DNA from: an uncultured Ruminococcus sp.
Lineage (GTDB): Bacteria > Bacillota > Clostridia > Oscillospirales > Ruminococcaceae
Length of the DNA stretch: 10,343 nt
Reading direction: 5' to 3'
Assembly (NCBI GenBank): GCA_902783235.1
Contig: CACZQG010000092.1
Coordinates: 1-10,343, forward strand
Part shown: positions 1-7,854 of the stretch, piece by piece
Position numbering within the stretch: the first letter of the stretch is position 1
Layout of the letters: every line of letters starts with the position of its first letter
Position numbers and translations under genes: made by a program
Notes under the pieces: generated by a model
What the model was told of the DNA's origin: nothing
What the model saw: only the letters and a program-made list of their open reading frames with translations
The model's database searches: none

Positions 1-2
1 AA

Positions 3-129
3 TGCTGGCATATTTCAAGCCTTTCCGACGCAGAAGTTCAGTATTTAGACAAGCAGAAAATTCAAGATTTTGTTGGGGGATCAATATAAGGATATGGGCA
101 AATGGTTTGATATTAAAGCATTATTCTGA
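3..129 (+). pseudogene. 3' end of an unrecognised gene, apparently frameshifted
   Basis: The window opens inside a reading frame (codons from base 3) whose residues look like real protein (SLSDAEVQYLDKQKIQDFV) and which meets TAA at 87-89. Just before that stop is a run of five G (75-79). If one G is dropped, the frame continues as VGDQYKDMGKWFDIKALF and stops at TGA 127-129, 27 bases before the radC ATG. That spacing would suit an operon, and the joined tail reads as natural protein in a way neither piece does alone. The natural stop at 87-89 remains possible. No family could be recognised from about 42 residues. The lesion could be a true mutation or a homopolymer error in the sequence. That the stretch is coding is inferred from residue composition only. 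Confidence 0.4.
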
Positions 130-156
130 ATGCTTACACATATGAGGTAAATCACA

Positions 157-843
157 ATGAACGATAATAATTTACATAAGGAACACCGCATAAGAGTAAA
201 GAAAAAGTTTCGCAATTTCGGGTTAAGCAGCTTTGAAGATCATGAAAAGCTTGAACTCCTTCTGTACTATGTAATACCGAGAAAAGACACCAATCCCATA
301 GCTCATGATCTATTAAACGAATTCAAGACCCTTGGTGCCGTTTTTGCCGCATCTATAGATGAGCTTACTAAAATAAACGGGATCGGGATAGAAGCAGCCA
401 CTCTCATAAAGATCATACCCGAGCTTTCAAAAGAATTAGTAATACAGAGATATGAGGATATATGCCTTGATGATTATGCGAAAAGCCGTGATTACTTTTC
501 AACACTGTTTTTCGGAGAAAAAACTGAAAAAGTTAAGATAGCATTTCTCGATGACAGATTATATATTATGAAATGTATTGACCTTTTTGAAGGGAGTCCG
601 GGAAGTGTGTCCATTACTGCCAGAAAGATCGCAGAAGCAGCGTTCAAAAACAACTGTGAACAGATTATTATAGCACATAATCATCCCAATGGTATATCTA
701 CGCCTTCTTCCGCAGATATAAGGACAACCAGAGAACTATATAAGCTCCTTTCTTCAATAGGTATTATACTTCTCGACCATATCATAACCGGAGGGGGCTC
801 TACCGTCTCAATGAAGGAAATAGGAGCATTAACACTTATCTGA
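157..843 (+). CDS. radC: RadC family (JAB1/MPN-domain) DNA repair-associated protein
   Basis: A 228-residue protein, the usual length for RadC. The N-terminal third carries the conserved family opening (FEDHEKLELLLYYVIPRKD, about 26-44) and a helix-hairpin-helix-like segment (INGIGIEAA, 73-81). The C-terminal MPN/JAB domain has the metal-binding signature H174-N-H176-P-N-G followed ten residues later by D187, then the typical LLDHII stretch (205-210). The start is ATG 157 with GAGGT at 144-148, eight bases upstream. The cellular role of RadC is unsettled: the name comes from an E. coli mutation later assigned elsewhere, and the JAMM motif suggests a metal-dependent hydrolase with no proven substrate. 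It sits 25 bases ahead of uvrB in the same direction with no terminator between, so co-transcription with excision repair genes is likely. No lesion is seen. Confidence 0.93.
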   Translation: MNDNNLHKEHRIRVKKKFRNFGLSSFEDHEKLELLLYYVIPRKDTNPIAHDLLNEFKTLGAVFAASIDELTKINGIGIEAATLIKIIPELSKELVIQRYEDICLDDYAKSRDYFSTLFFGEKTEKVKIAFLDDRLYIMKCIDLFEGSPGSVSITARKIAEAAFKNNCEQIIIAHNHPNGISTPSSADIRTTRELYKLLSSIGIILLDHIITGGGSTVSMKEIGALTLI

Positions 844-857
844 CGTTATACAGCTTT

Positions 858-863
858 AAGGAG
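858..863 (+). promoter_or_regulatory. Ribosome binding site of uvrB
   Basis: AAGGAG, five bases before the uvrB ATG at 869. It lies in the 25-base gap after the radC stop and fixes the uvrB start. No separate promoter or terminator is visible in this gap. Confidence 0.8.
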
Positions 864-868
864 TATAT

Positions 869-2833
869 ATGAAGATCAAGGATTTTGAACTTGTAACTGA
901 TATGAAGCCTTCAGGTGATCAGCCACAGGCAATAGAAACCATTTCAAATGGCATAAAAAAAGGGCTGAAGGAGCAGACACTCTTAGGTGTCACCGGCTCC
1001 GGCAAGACATTTACTATGGCAAATATTATTGCAAAGGTCAACAAGCCGACGCTGATACTTGCACATAATAAAATACTTGCAGCACAACTTTGTTCCGAAT
1101 TCAAAGAGTTTTTCCCAAACAATGCTGTAGAATACTTTGTATCCTACTATGATTACTATCAGCCTGAGGCATATATTCCCGGAACTGATACCTATATTGA
1201 AAAGGATTCCTCTATAAATGATGAGATTGACAAAATGCGCCATTCCGCAACTGCATCACTGGCAGAGCGAAATGATGTTATAATAGTTTCCAGTGTTTCC
1301 TGTATCTATTCGCTGGGAAGCCCTGAGGATTATCGTTCTATGGTAGTATCAGTTCGTGAGGGTATGGAAATATCCCGTGATGAGCTTGTTGAAAACTTAG
1401 TACGGATACAATATGAAAGAAACGACATTAACTTCGTTAGAAATAAATTCCGTGTAAGAGGAGATGTTGTTGAGATCTTCCCTGCTTCATCAAATGAAAA
1501 TGCAATACGGGTGGAATTCTTCGGTGATGAAATAGACCGAATAAGCGAGATAAATGTACTCACAGGAGAAGTACTCGCACGTATGAGCTATGTACCCATA
1601 TTTCCTGCAAGCCACTATATTGTAAGCGGAAATAAAATGGAAAGCGCAATAAAGGAGATAGACAGGGAACTGGCTGAAAGAATAGAATACTTTAAATCTG
1701 AAAACAAACTGATAGAAGCTCAGAGGATCGCTCAGAGAACACATCATGATATGGAGATGCTCCAAGAGATCGGTTTCTGCAGCGGAATAGAGAACTATTC
1801 ACGTATTCTTTCCGGAAGACCGCCCGGAAGTACACCTATGACACTTCTGGATCATTTTCCTAAAAATTTTCTTTTGATGATCGACGAAAGTCATGTTACC
1901 GTTCCCCAGGTAGGTGCTATGTATGCCGGTGACAGGGCAAGAAAAACAAATCTTGTGGATTTCGGATTCCGTCTGCCCAGTGCATACGATAACAGACCTC
2001 TAAACTTTGATGAGTTTTACGATCATATAAATCAGGTGGTATTTGTCAGTGCCACACCCGGTAAATTTGAACGGGAAAGATCCCAGCAGACAGCTGAACA
2101 GGTAATTCGTCCTACGGGACTGGTTGACCCCGAAATAATTGTAAAACCCATTGAAGGACAAATAGAGGATCTTATATCTCAGATTAATCTGCGAACAGAA
2201 AAGGACGAGCGTGTCCTGGTAACCACACTGACCAAGAAAATGGCAGAGGATCTTACTGCATTTCTGGAAAATGCCGGTATAAAGGTACGCTATCTTCATC
2301 ATGATATAGATACCATCGAACGTATGGAAATAATAAAGGATCTTCGTGAAGGAGAATTTGATGTACTTGTGGGGATCAACCTGCTTCGTGAAGGTCTTGA
2401 TATCCCGGAGGTATCACTGGTAGCTATACTGGATGCAGATAAAGAAGGCTTTCTCAGAAGTGAGACTTCTCTTATTCAGACCATAGGCAGAGCAGCACGA
2501 AACGCAAATGGCAAGGTAATAATGTACGCAGACAGCGTCACCGGCTCCATGGAAAGAGCCATTGAGGAGACTGAACGCCGACGTGCCAAGCAGATCGCCT
2601 ATAATAAGGAGCATGGCATAATCCCCCAAACCATTAAAAAGGATATCAGAAAGGTTCTGGAAATATCCAGCAAGGATACAGTTGAAAAGAAAACAGGCAA
2701 GAAGCTTTCATCAGCTCAGAAAAAAGAGCTTATCGCTGAGCTGACCCAGCAAATGAAGGAAGCGGCTAAGCTTCTTGAATTTGAACACGCCGCTTATTTA
2801 AGAGATAAAATTAAGGAGCTTGAAGGAAAATAA
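869..2833 (+). CDS. uvrB: UvrABC system protein B (excinuclease subunit)
   Basis: UvrB is the DNA-damage verification helicase of nucleotide excision repair. UvrA loads it on damaged DNA and it then recruits UvrC. The 654 residues match the family's usual ~660. Walker A is GVTGSGKT (40-47). The tyrosine-rich beta-hairpin that inserts between the strands is [12 protein letters not shown] (93-104). The DEAD-like box is DESH (339-342), motif III is SAT (394-396), and motif VI is QTIGRAARN (537-545). The C-terminal UVR domain, which contacts UvrC and UvrA, spans about 617-652 and ends in [11 protein letters not shown]. Every expected motif is present, so the gene looks functional. Its TAA stop (2831-2833) is one base from the uvrA ATG, so the two are probably translationally coupled. 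Confidence 0.98.
   Translation: MKIKDFELVTDMKPSGDQPQAIETISNGIKKGLKEQTLLGVTGSGKTFTMANIIAKVNKPTLILAHNKILAAQLCSEFKEFFPNNAVEYFVSYYDYYQPEAYIPGTDTYIEKDSSINDEIDKMRHSATASLAERNDVIIVSSVSCIYSLGSPEDYRSMVVSVREGMEISRDELVENLVRIQYERNDINFVRNKFRVRGDVVEIFPASSNENAIRVEFFGDEIDRISEINVLTGEVLARMSYVPIFPASHYIVSGNKMESAIKEIDRELAERIEYFKSENKLIEAQRIAQRTHHDMEMLQEIGFCSGIENYSRILSGRPPGSTPMTLLDHFPKNFLLMIDESHVTVPQVGAMYAGDRARKTNLVDFGFRLPSAYDNRPLNFDEFYDHINQVVFVSATPGKFERERSQQTAEQVIRPTGLVDPEIIVKPIEGQIEDLISQINLRTEKDERVLVTTLTKKMAEDLTAFLENAGIKVRYLHHDIDTIERMEIIKDLREGEFDVLVGINLLREGLDIPEVSLVAILDADKEGFLRSETSLIQTIGRAARNANGKVIMYADSVTGSMERAIEETERRRAKQIAYNKEHGIIPQTIKKDIRKVLEISSKDTVEKKTGKKLSSAQKKELIAELTQQMKEAAKLLEFEHAAYLRDKIKELEGK
2823..2827 (+). 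promoter_or_regulatory. Ribosome binding site that fixes the uvrA start at 2835
   Basis: AAGGA lies inside the last codons of uvrB, seven bases before ATG 2835. An in-frame TTG at 2820 would add five residues, but its only upstream purine run (AAGGAG, 2813-2818) is one base away and thus too close. The ATG also gives the normal UvrA N-terminus ([16 protein letters not shown]). Confidence 0.75.
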
Positions 2834-2834
2834 A

Positions 2835-4829
2835 ATGACAGACAAAATTATCATCAAAGGCGCAAGAGAACACAATCTGAAAAGCATTGATCTTGAGCTT
2901 CCAAGAAACAAATTTATAGTTATGACAGGACTTTCCGGTTCCGGAAAGTCATCACTGGCTTTTGATACCATATATGCAGATGGTCAAAGACGCTATATGG
3001 AAAGTCTTTCCTCATATGCCAGAATGTTTCTGGGACAAATGGAAAAACCCGATGTGGACAGTATCGAAGGGCTCTCCCCTGCTATTTCCATAGACCAGAA
3101 GACCACCTCAAAAAATCCACGTTCAACAGTGGGAACTGTAACGGAAATATATGACTATCTGCGACTTCTGTATGCTCGTATAGGTATTCCACACTGTCCG
3201 GTCTGCGGCAGGGAGATAAAACAGCAAACCGTAGATCAGATAGCAGATAAGCTTCTGGCGTTGGAGGAAGGAACCAAAATACAGCTCTTAGCCCCCATTG
3301 CAAGAGGCAGGAAGGGCACATACGCAAAGGAACTTGATAAAGCAAGGCGTTCCGGTTATGTCAGAGTACGGATCGATGGCATAATGTATGACCTGTCAGA
3401 GGATATAAAGCTGGACAAGAATATAAAACACAATATAGAGATAATCGTTGACAGACTTGTCATAAAAGAAGGTATTCGTTCCAGAATGACCGACAGTATA
3501 GAAACCGTGACCTCACTTTCAGGAGGACTTATAGCTGTTGATATCATAGGAGGTGAAGAACAGCTTTACTCCTTGAATTATGCTTGTCCCGAACATAATA
3601 TAAGCATTGAGGAGCTCAACCCCCGTATGTTTTCCTTCAACAATCCCTTCGGTGCGTGTCCCAAGTGTACGGGACTTGGCTCATTTTCACGAATCGATCC
3701 GGATCTGATAGTTCCTAATAAAGATCTCAGCATTCGCCAGGGAGCAATAAAGGCAAGCGGATGGAATACGATTAAGGATGGCTCTATTGCCATGATGTAC
3801 TATACTGCTATAGCTAAACGTTATAATATCAGCCTGGATACCCCTTTCAAGGATCTTCCGAAGGATGCGGTAAATGCATTCCTATACGGTACCGATGAAC
3901 GGCTGGAGCTTCATATCATCGATTCATTTGGAGGTGGAGTAAGATACAGCAGATTTGAAGGGGTTATCAATAATCTGCAAAGACGTTATTCGGAATCCAG
4001 CAGCGATTACTCAAAAAAGGATATTGAAGAAGTAATGAATGAGATCAGCTGCCCTGAATGCCACGGACACCGACTTAAAAAAGAAAGCCTGTCAGTAACA
4101 GTAGGCGGATTGAATATCATGGACTTTACAAAAATGTCTGTTGCAGAAGCATTGGATTTTATAGAAAAGCTGGAACTTACAGAAAGAGAACAAATGATAG
4201 CCAAAGGTATTATTAAGGAAATACGTGAGCGTCTTGGTTTCTTAAAAAGCGTAGGACTGGATTATCTTACTCTTGCACGTTCATCAGGTACACTGTCAGG
4301 CGGTGAGAGCCAACGTATAAGACTTGCGACTCAGATAGGCTCCTCTCTTATGGGTGTGCTATATATACTTGATGAGCCAAGCATAGGACTTCATCAGCGT
4401 GACAATGACAAGCTGATAGCTACACTGAAAAGACTCCGTGACCTTGGAAATACCCTTATAGTTGTAGAACATGACGATGATACAATGCTGGCAGCCGATT
4501 ATATCGTTGACATAGGTCCCGGAGCCGGAGTAAACGGTGGTGAAGTAGTTTTTTCCGGAACTGTGGATAAGCTTCTAAAATCCAGAAAATCCATTACAGG
4601 ACAATACCTCAGCGGAAAAAAGAAAATACCACTCCCGGAAAAGAGAAGAGAAGGAAATGGAAAATTCCTGATAGTCAAAGGTGCAAAGGAAAACAACCTT
4701 AAAAACATAGATGTCAGGATCCCATTAGGAGAATTTGTATGCGTAACAGGTGTTTCAGGCTCCGGAAAATCATCTCTTATTAACGAAATAGTATACAAAA
4801 ACTTAGCTGCCAAACTCAACCGGGCATAA
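2835..4829 (+). CDS. uvrA: UvrA N-terminal part (residues 1-664), ends at the premature stop
   Basis: This is what normal translation would make. It contains the first ABC ATPase module in split form: Walker A GLSGSGKS (32-39), the UvrB-binding and insertion region, signature LSGGES (487-492), Walker B ILDEP with D513 and E514, and the switch histidine in VVEHDD (H546). Zinc-ligand pairs are CPVC (121-124), CPEH (C251, H254), CPKC (275-278) and CPEC (406-409), as in UvrA with more than one zinc site. The product also includes the second Walker A, GVSGSGKS (639-646), but stops 19 residues later. It therefore lacks the second signature, Walker B and the DNA-contacting zinc finger, and should not support excision repair by itself. 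It might still bind UvrB, which is an inference. Confidence 0.85.
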   Translation: MTDKIIIKGAREHNLKSIDLELPRNKFIVMTGLSGSGKSSLAFDTIYADGQRRYMESLSSYARMFLGQMEKPDVDSIEGLSPAISIDQKTTSKNPRSTVGTVTEIYDYLRLLYARIGIPHCPVCGREIKQQTVDQIADKLLALEEGTKIQLLAPIARGRKGTYAKELDKARRSGYVRVRIDGIMYDLSEDIKLDKNIKHNIEIIVDRLVIKEGIRSRMTDSIETVTSLSGGLIAVDIIGGEEQLYSLNYACPEHNISIEELNPRMFSFNNPFGACPKCTGLGSFSRIDPDLIVPNKDLSIRQGAIKASGWNTIKDGSIAMMYYTAIAKRYNISLDTPFKDLPKDAVNAFLYGTDERLELHIIDSFGGGVRYSRFEGVINNLQRRYSESSSDYSKKDIEEVMNEISCPECHGHRLKKESLSVTVGGLNIMDFTKMSVAEALDFIEKLELTEREQMIAKGIIKEIRERLGFLKSVGLDYLTLARSSGTLSGGESQRIRLATQIGSSLMGVLYILDEPSIGLHQRDNDKLIATLKRLRDLGNTLIVVEHDDDTMLAADYIVDIGPGAGVNGGEVVFSGTVDKLLKSRKSITGQYLSGKKKIPLPEKRREGNGKFLIVKGAKENNLKNIDVRIPLGEFVCVTGVSGSGKSSLINEIVYKNLAAKLNRA

Positions 4830-4853
4830 ATCAGACCGGGATGCTTCAAATCA

Positions 4854-5666
4854 ATGGAGGGACTTGAACATCTTGACAAGGTAATAAACATTGACCAATC
4901 CCCTATCGGCAGAACGCCTCGTTCCAATCCTGCCACATACACAGGAGTATTCACTGACATAAGAGAGCTGTACTCACAAACTAATGATGCAAAAGCACGA
5001 GGCTACAGCTCCGGACGGTTTTCCTTTAATGTTAAAGGCGGAAGATGTGAAGCCTGTGAAGGTGACGGCATCAAAAAGATAGAAATGCATTTTCTGCCGG
5101 ATATCTACGTTCCCTGCGAGGTATGTAAGGGAAAACGCTATAACCGTGAAACACTGGAAGTACTGTACAAGGGAAAATCCATTTATGATGTTCTTGAAAT
5201 GACAGTTGATGAGGGACTGGTATTCTTTGAAAACCACCAGAAAATATACAGAAAGCTTAAAACCTTACAGGATGTAGGGCTGGGCTATATAAAGATAGGA
5301 CAGCCGGCTACAACACTTTCAGGAGGAGAAGCACAGCGTGTAAAGCTATCCACAGAGCTTTCAAGAAGAGCGACCGGAAAAACAATATACATCCTTGACG
5401 AACCTACTACGGGACTTCACAATGCCGATGTTCATAAACTGATAGAAGTATTACAAAAGCTGACTGACACCGGTAATACCGTACTGGTCATTGAGCATAA
5501 TCTGAATGTGATAAAGATCGCCGATCATATAATCGATCTGGGTCCCGAAGGCGGAAACGGCGGAGGAACAATAGTTGCCACCGGAACTCCTGAAGAAATA
5601 GCAAAATGCAAGGAATCATACACCGGAAAGTATTTAAAAAAAATACTCGAAGACAGCTGTTCATAA
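4854..5666 (+). CDS. uvrA: UvrA C-terminal part (residues 674-943), downstream of the premature stop
   Basis: An open stretch in the same frame as the N-terminal part. It holds the rest of the second ATPase module: the conserved [20 protein letters not shown] segment (687-706); the C-terminal zinc finger with ligand pairs C738/C741 and C761/C764; signature LSGGEA (828-833); Walker [11 protein letters not shown] with D855 and E856; and H888 of the H-loop. The first ATG after the stop is at 4854, but no Shine-Dalgarno sequence precedes it, and the conserved IRPGCFKS residues between the stop and this ATG belong to the same domain. Independent translation is thus unlikely: this is the tail of one UvrA, made only if the UAA is read through or is not real. 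The gene ends 11 bases before the stem of a strong terminator. Confidence 0.8.
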   Translation: MEGLEHLDKVINIDQSPIGRTPRSNPATYTGVFTDIRELYSQTNDAKARGYSSGRFSFNVKGGRCEACEGDGIKKIEMHFLPDIYVPCEVCKGKRYNRETLEVLYKGKSIYDVLEMTVDEGLVFFENHQKIYRKLKTLQDVGLGYIKIGQPATTLSGGEAQRVKLSTELSRRATGKTIYILDEPTTGLHNADVHKLIEVLQKLTDTGNTVLVIEHNLNVIKIADHIIDLGPEGGNGGGTIVATGTPEEIAKCKESYTGKYLKKILEDSCS

Positions 5667-5667
5667 T

Positions 5668-5714
5668 AAAAAAAGCAAGGCAATACCGCAATGATCATGT
5701 GGTATTGCCTTTTT
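5668..5714. terminator. Bidirectional rho-independent terminator between uvrA and the minus-strand operon
   Basis: A perfect 11-bp stem, AAGGCAATACC (5677-5687) with GGTATTGCCTT (5701-5711), encloses a 13-base loop. On the + strand it is followed by five T (5710-5714, partly in the stem). Read on the - strand it is followed by GC and seven T (complement of A 5668-5674). It lies between the uvrA stop (5666) and the stop of the convergent membrane-protein gene (5721) and can serve both. The T tract is longer in the minus direction. Confidence 0.9.
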
Positions 5715-5720
5715 ATAACC

Positions 5721-7277
5721 TTATCTGGATAAATATTTAAAGAAAAATGAATCCTGAAATTCCCCAAAGAAATTTCCTCTGTTTCCATCCTCAAGAAGGT
5801 CTATTTTATCAGCTTCAATTGCTACATTCGGATCTGTTATATGCTTAATGGTAGTTGTCACCGATCTGGCGATCTCATGATATGCATTGATACCTCCCAG
5901 CAGTAACAATGCTGTCAGGATATAGGATACATACCGTGATCTTCCTTCCTTGCTTTTGTCAATAGTATCAAATATAAGTACGAACATAACTATCAGAGAA
6001 GGTATTGAGGCACGCATAACAAAATCAACATGAGGACCGAAGGCTATCAAAGGTACTATCATAAGAGTGCCAAGACTTACCCAGTACAATGGATTTTTTT
6101 TCTGTGTCCTATTCATTGCAATAAAGTATACCCCAAATTCAAGTAAGGCAAAAATAAGATAAGACATGAAAAGCTTACCCATTTCATTGAATCTGAAGCC
6201 TGAATTACCGGTAGTATTGGCTTTCAGGAACAGGAAGGATATTAGAGTAACTGATAATCCGGTAATAATATTCTGTACAGTCAATACCTCTGCCAATACC
6301 ATTTTTATCGATGTGGGAATGCCATTTTTCTTTTTAAATATCTTTACTATCCTGCATATACCTATGCACGCTATTACAGGTATCATACCGATAGCCGGTA
6401 ATGTACATGACATAAAGCTGAGGGAGTAAATGAAAACCAAGGATCTGTTATCCTTCTGGATAAGAAACAGCGCTGTAAGAAGCCATGCTGGTATCGCCTG
6501 ATTGAATACCCAGAACAACTGGGTAGAAAACGAAGACATCTGAAAGCCCCATGCCCAGTTTTCAAGATGATTTGTAGCAAACCATAAATGATCAGGGGTA
6601 TTATTCAGTATAAAATCCCCCACCGCATCAAGTCCACTAAATATAACAAAAGCTGCCAACATCAGTAATGAAAGCTTTTTCCTGATGCCTGTGAGAATAA
6701 GAAAAACAAGAAGTATCCCAATAGTACACCATACAAAAAGGAAAATATGTGCAGCTTCAAGTCCAAATATCTTTCCAAACAGTGCCGCAGGCAGCCATAT
6801 GGCAAAATAATATATAAAAGCTACAGGCTGCTGAAAATAACCGTGAGTGTCTTCTATTACCACAGGCCAATTCTCATTTACAAGCTTTTCAAGAATAGCG
6901 TTTCTCCACATATGATCGTAATTCTGAAATGCTAATTTCCCGATACCCGAAAGATAGACCCACACCGCAGCTAATATCACAGCAGCAGCTATCTTGCATC
7001 CATTGCTCTTAGTTAAATAAGAAATATCTATCTTCGGAGCACTTTTACAGGCAAAAAAAAGTCCCAGGCTAAGGATAAGTATCATAATAATACTGTAAGC
7101 TATCCTGAGCCAGCAAAAAAAGAATATATACATCGGGATCGATAAGAATATATATCCCATTATTGCAGGTATTTTTGATGTGTGCTTTTCATGATCTATA
7201 TCATTCGTACCTGCTGCACTGTACCTAAGTATCTTGCTGAGCCATACCATGAATGCTCTGTTCTTTATTTCTGACAT
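5721..7277 (-). CDS. Multi-pass membrane protein, possible GT-C-type glycosyltransferase
   Basis: A 518-residue, very hydrophobic protein with about 11-13 predicted membrane segments by eye (for example 39-56, 58-77, 96-113, 153-170, 174-196, 334-351, 368-388, 397-413, 448-462). After the third segment comes a polar loop, QNYDHMWRNAILEKLVNENW (118-137), followed by PVV, with acidic and basic residues D121, R125 and E142. An acidic residue in an early outer loop is typical of GT-C transferases that use lipid-linked sugars, but no diagnostic motif proves this. A late DFVMRASIP stretch (418-426) looks family-specific. A soluble tail follows the last helix. ATG 7277 has GAGG ten bases upstream (7288-7291), inside the end of the HAD gene, seven bases away. 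Its place last in an operon with a UbiA-type phosphoribosyltransferase and a phosphatase is the main reason for the guess. It could instead be a polymerase, flippase or unrelated membrane protein. Confidence 0.6.
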   Translation of the reverse strand: MSEIKNRAFMVWLSKILRYSAAGTNDIDHEKHTSKIPAIMGYIFLSIPMYIFFFCWLRIAYSIIMILILSLGLFFACKSAPKIDISYLTKSNGCKIAAAVILAAVWVYLSGIGKLAFQNYDHMWRNAILEKLVNENWPVVIEDTHGYFQQPVAFIYYFAIWLPAALFGKIFGLEAAHIFLFVWCTIGILLVFLILTGIRKKLSLLMLAAFVIFSGLDAVGDFILNNTPDHLWFATNHLENWAWGFQMSSFSTQLFWVFNQAIPAWLLTALFLIQKDNRSLVFIYSLSFMSCTLPAIGMIPVIACIGICRIVKIFKKKNGIPTSIKMVLAEVLTVQNIITGLSVTLISFLFLKANTTGNSGFRFNEMGKLFMSYLIFALLEFGVYFIAMNRTQKKNPLYWVSLGTLMIVPLIAFGPHVDFVMRASIPSLIVMFVLIFDTIDKSKEGRSRYVSYILTALLLLGGINAYHEIARSVTTTIKHITDPNVAIEADKIDLLEDGNRGNFFGEFQDSFFFKYLSR

Positions 7278-7284
7278 TACTGTT

Positions 7285-7854
7285 TTACCTCTTCTCTATA
7301 TCCCATTCCATAATTTTACCGTTTTTTATTAAAAATGCTTTTTTGACGATCTTAGCCATCGGGAGATCTGATAAGGAATCCGAATAAAAGCTATCGGGTA
7401 CAGCCTCCGGGTATAGCTGCCTGAAACGCTTTACCTTTTCCTTACCCTTGCAATTCAGTCCGGAATAATTACCGGTTTTCATATCCACCATTGAAGCAAT
7501 AAGACATCCGATACCCAGCTTATCACACGGGATCTTCAAAAGAAACTCCGGGGATGCAGAAATTATTACATCATCATTTTTTTTCTGTTCAAGATACCAT
7601 GGGTAGATTTTTTTAAAATTTTTACTCCAGAATATCTCCAGCTCAGTATGTATATCCTTTATGTCTTTCAGAAAACCGAAAAAAACAGTCTTCCATTGTG
7701 TGGTACTGCACTTGCCCATCTTATATCTGACGGTGGAAGCAGCAAATCCCGGAAGCCGTTTTATTATCAGAGGATGACGCTTGATAAGAAACCTATAAAG
7801 ATCCTTTGTGCTGTCACCCTTGTAAATAGTGCCGTCAAAATCGTAAATATTCAT
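7285..7854 (-). CDS. HAD-IB family phosphatase, probably acting on a lipid-linked phosphoribose
   Basis: A 189-residue cytosolic protein with no signal peptide. HAD motif I is DFDGT (5-9) with nucleophile D5 and acid D7. Motif II is IISAS (97-101, S99). Motif III is the lysine in CKGKEK (135-140). Motif IV is SDSLSD (158-163, D159 and D163). Residues ~15-90 form the cap, as in SerB-like HAD-IB enzymes. The family removes phosphate from small molecules or lipid head groups. Start ATG 7854 has a perfect GGAGG (7861-7865) six bases upstream, and the gene overlaps the upstream UbiA-type gene by 20 bases, which suggests coupled translation. By analogy with mycobacterial polyprenyl-phospho-arabinose synthesis, it would strip the 5-phosphate from the polyprenyl-phosphoribose made by that neighbour. 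There the proposed phosphatase (Rv3807c) belongs to another family, so a HAD enzyme would be a non-homologous replacement. The substrate is inferred from context only. Confidence 0.82.
   Translation of the reverse strand: MNIYDFDGTIYKGDSTKDLYRFLIKRHPLIIKRLPGFAASTVRYKMGKCSTTQWKTVFFGFLKDIKDIHTELEIFWSKNFKKIYPWYLEQKKNDDVIISASPEFLLKIPCDKLGIGCLIASMVDMKTGNYSGLNCKGKEKVKRFRQLYPEAVPDSFYSDSLSDLPMAKIVKKAFLIKNGKIMEWDIEKR

Larger units (their letters stand above)
2835..5666 (+). pseudogene. uvrA: uvrA, full length but interrupted by one in-frame TAA at codon 665
   Basis: From ATG 2835 to TAA 5664-5666 one frame reads 943 codon positions, about the length of intact UvrA (E. coli 940). A single internal stop, TAA at 4827-4829, is the only defect. 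The frame is unchanged across it: the residues before ([10 protein letters not shown]) and after ([18 protein letters not shown]) join exactly as in other UvrA proteins, where this position is usually lysine. One change from AAA to TAA would explain it. No other stop, indel or missing motif occurs in the 278 codons after it, so the lesion is recent, is read through, or is a sequence error. UAA is not reassigned here, since uvrB, the HAD gene, the GT-C-like gene and uvrA itself end in TAA. UvrA is the ATP-driven damage sensor that delivers UvrB to DNA. The two halves are described separately. Confidence 0.9.

Noticed and set aside
107..139. Promoter for radC starting with TTGATA at 107-112
   Set aside because: No acceptable -10 box lies 16-18 bases downstream, and the sequence probably belongs to the coding tail of the upstream gene.
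2..145. Alternative open frame at the left edge ending at TGA 143-145
   Set aside because: Its residues are rich in scattered arginine and unlike natural protein, and it would run into the radC ribosome binding site. The other two frames joined at the G run read much better.
2820..2834. TTG start for uvrA adding five residues
   Set aside because: The purine run before it is only one base away, while ATG 2835 has AAGGA at seven bases and gives the usual N-terminus.
4820..4844. Hairpin around the uvrA stop that could promote readthrough
   Set aside because: Only four-base self-complementary CCGG blocks and GCAT/ATGC were found, which is too short to count as a recoding signal.
4854..4856. Independent translation start for a separate UvrA C-terminal protein
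   Set aside because: No Shine-Dalgarno sequence precedes it, and conserved UvrA residues continue upstream to the stop codon in the same frame.
4499..4960. 153-codon open frame on the minus strand
   Set aside because: It is antisense to well-conserved uvrA sequence, has no ribosome binding site support and no recognisable motif.
2835..5666. Reassignment of UAA to a sense codon
   Set aside because: Several genes here, including uvrB, the HAD gene, the GT-C-like gene and uvrA itself, end properly at TAA, and RF2, which reads UAA, is present.
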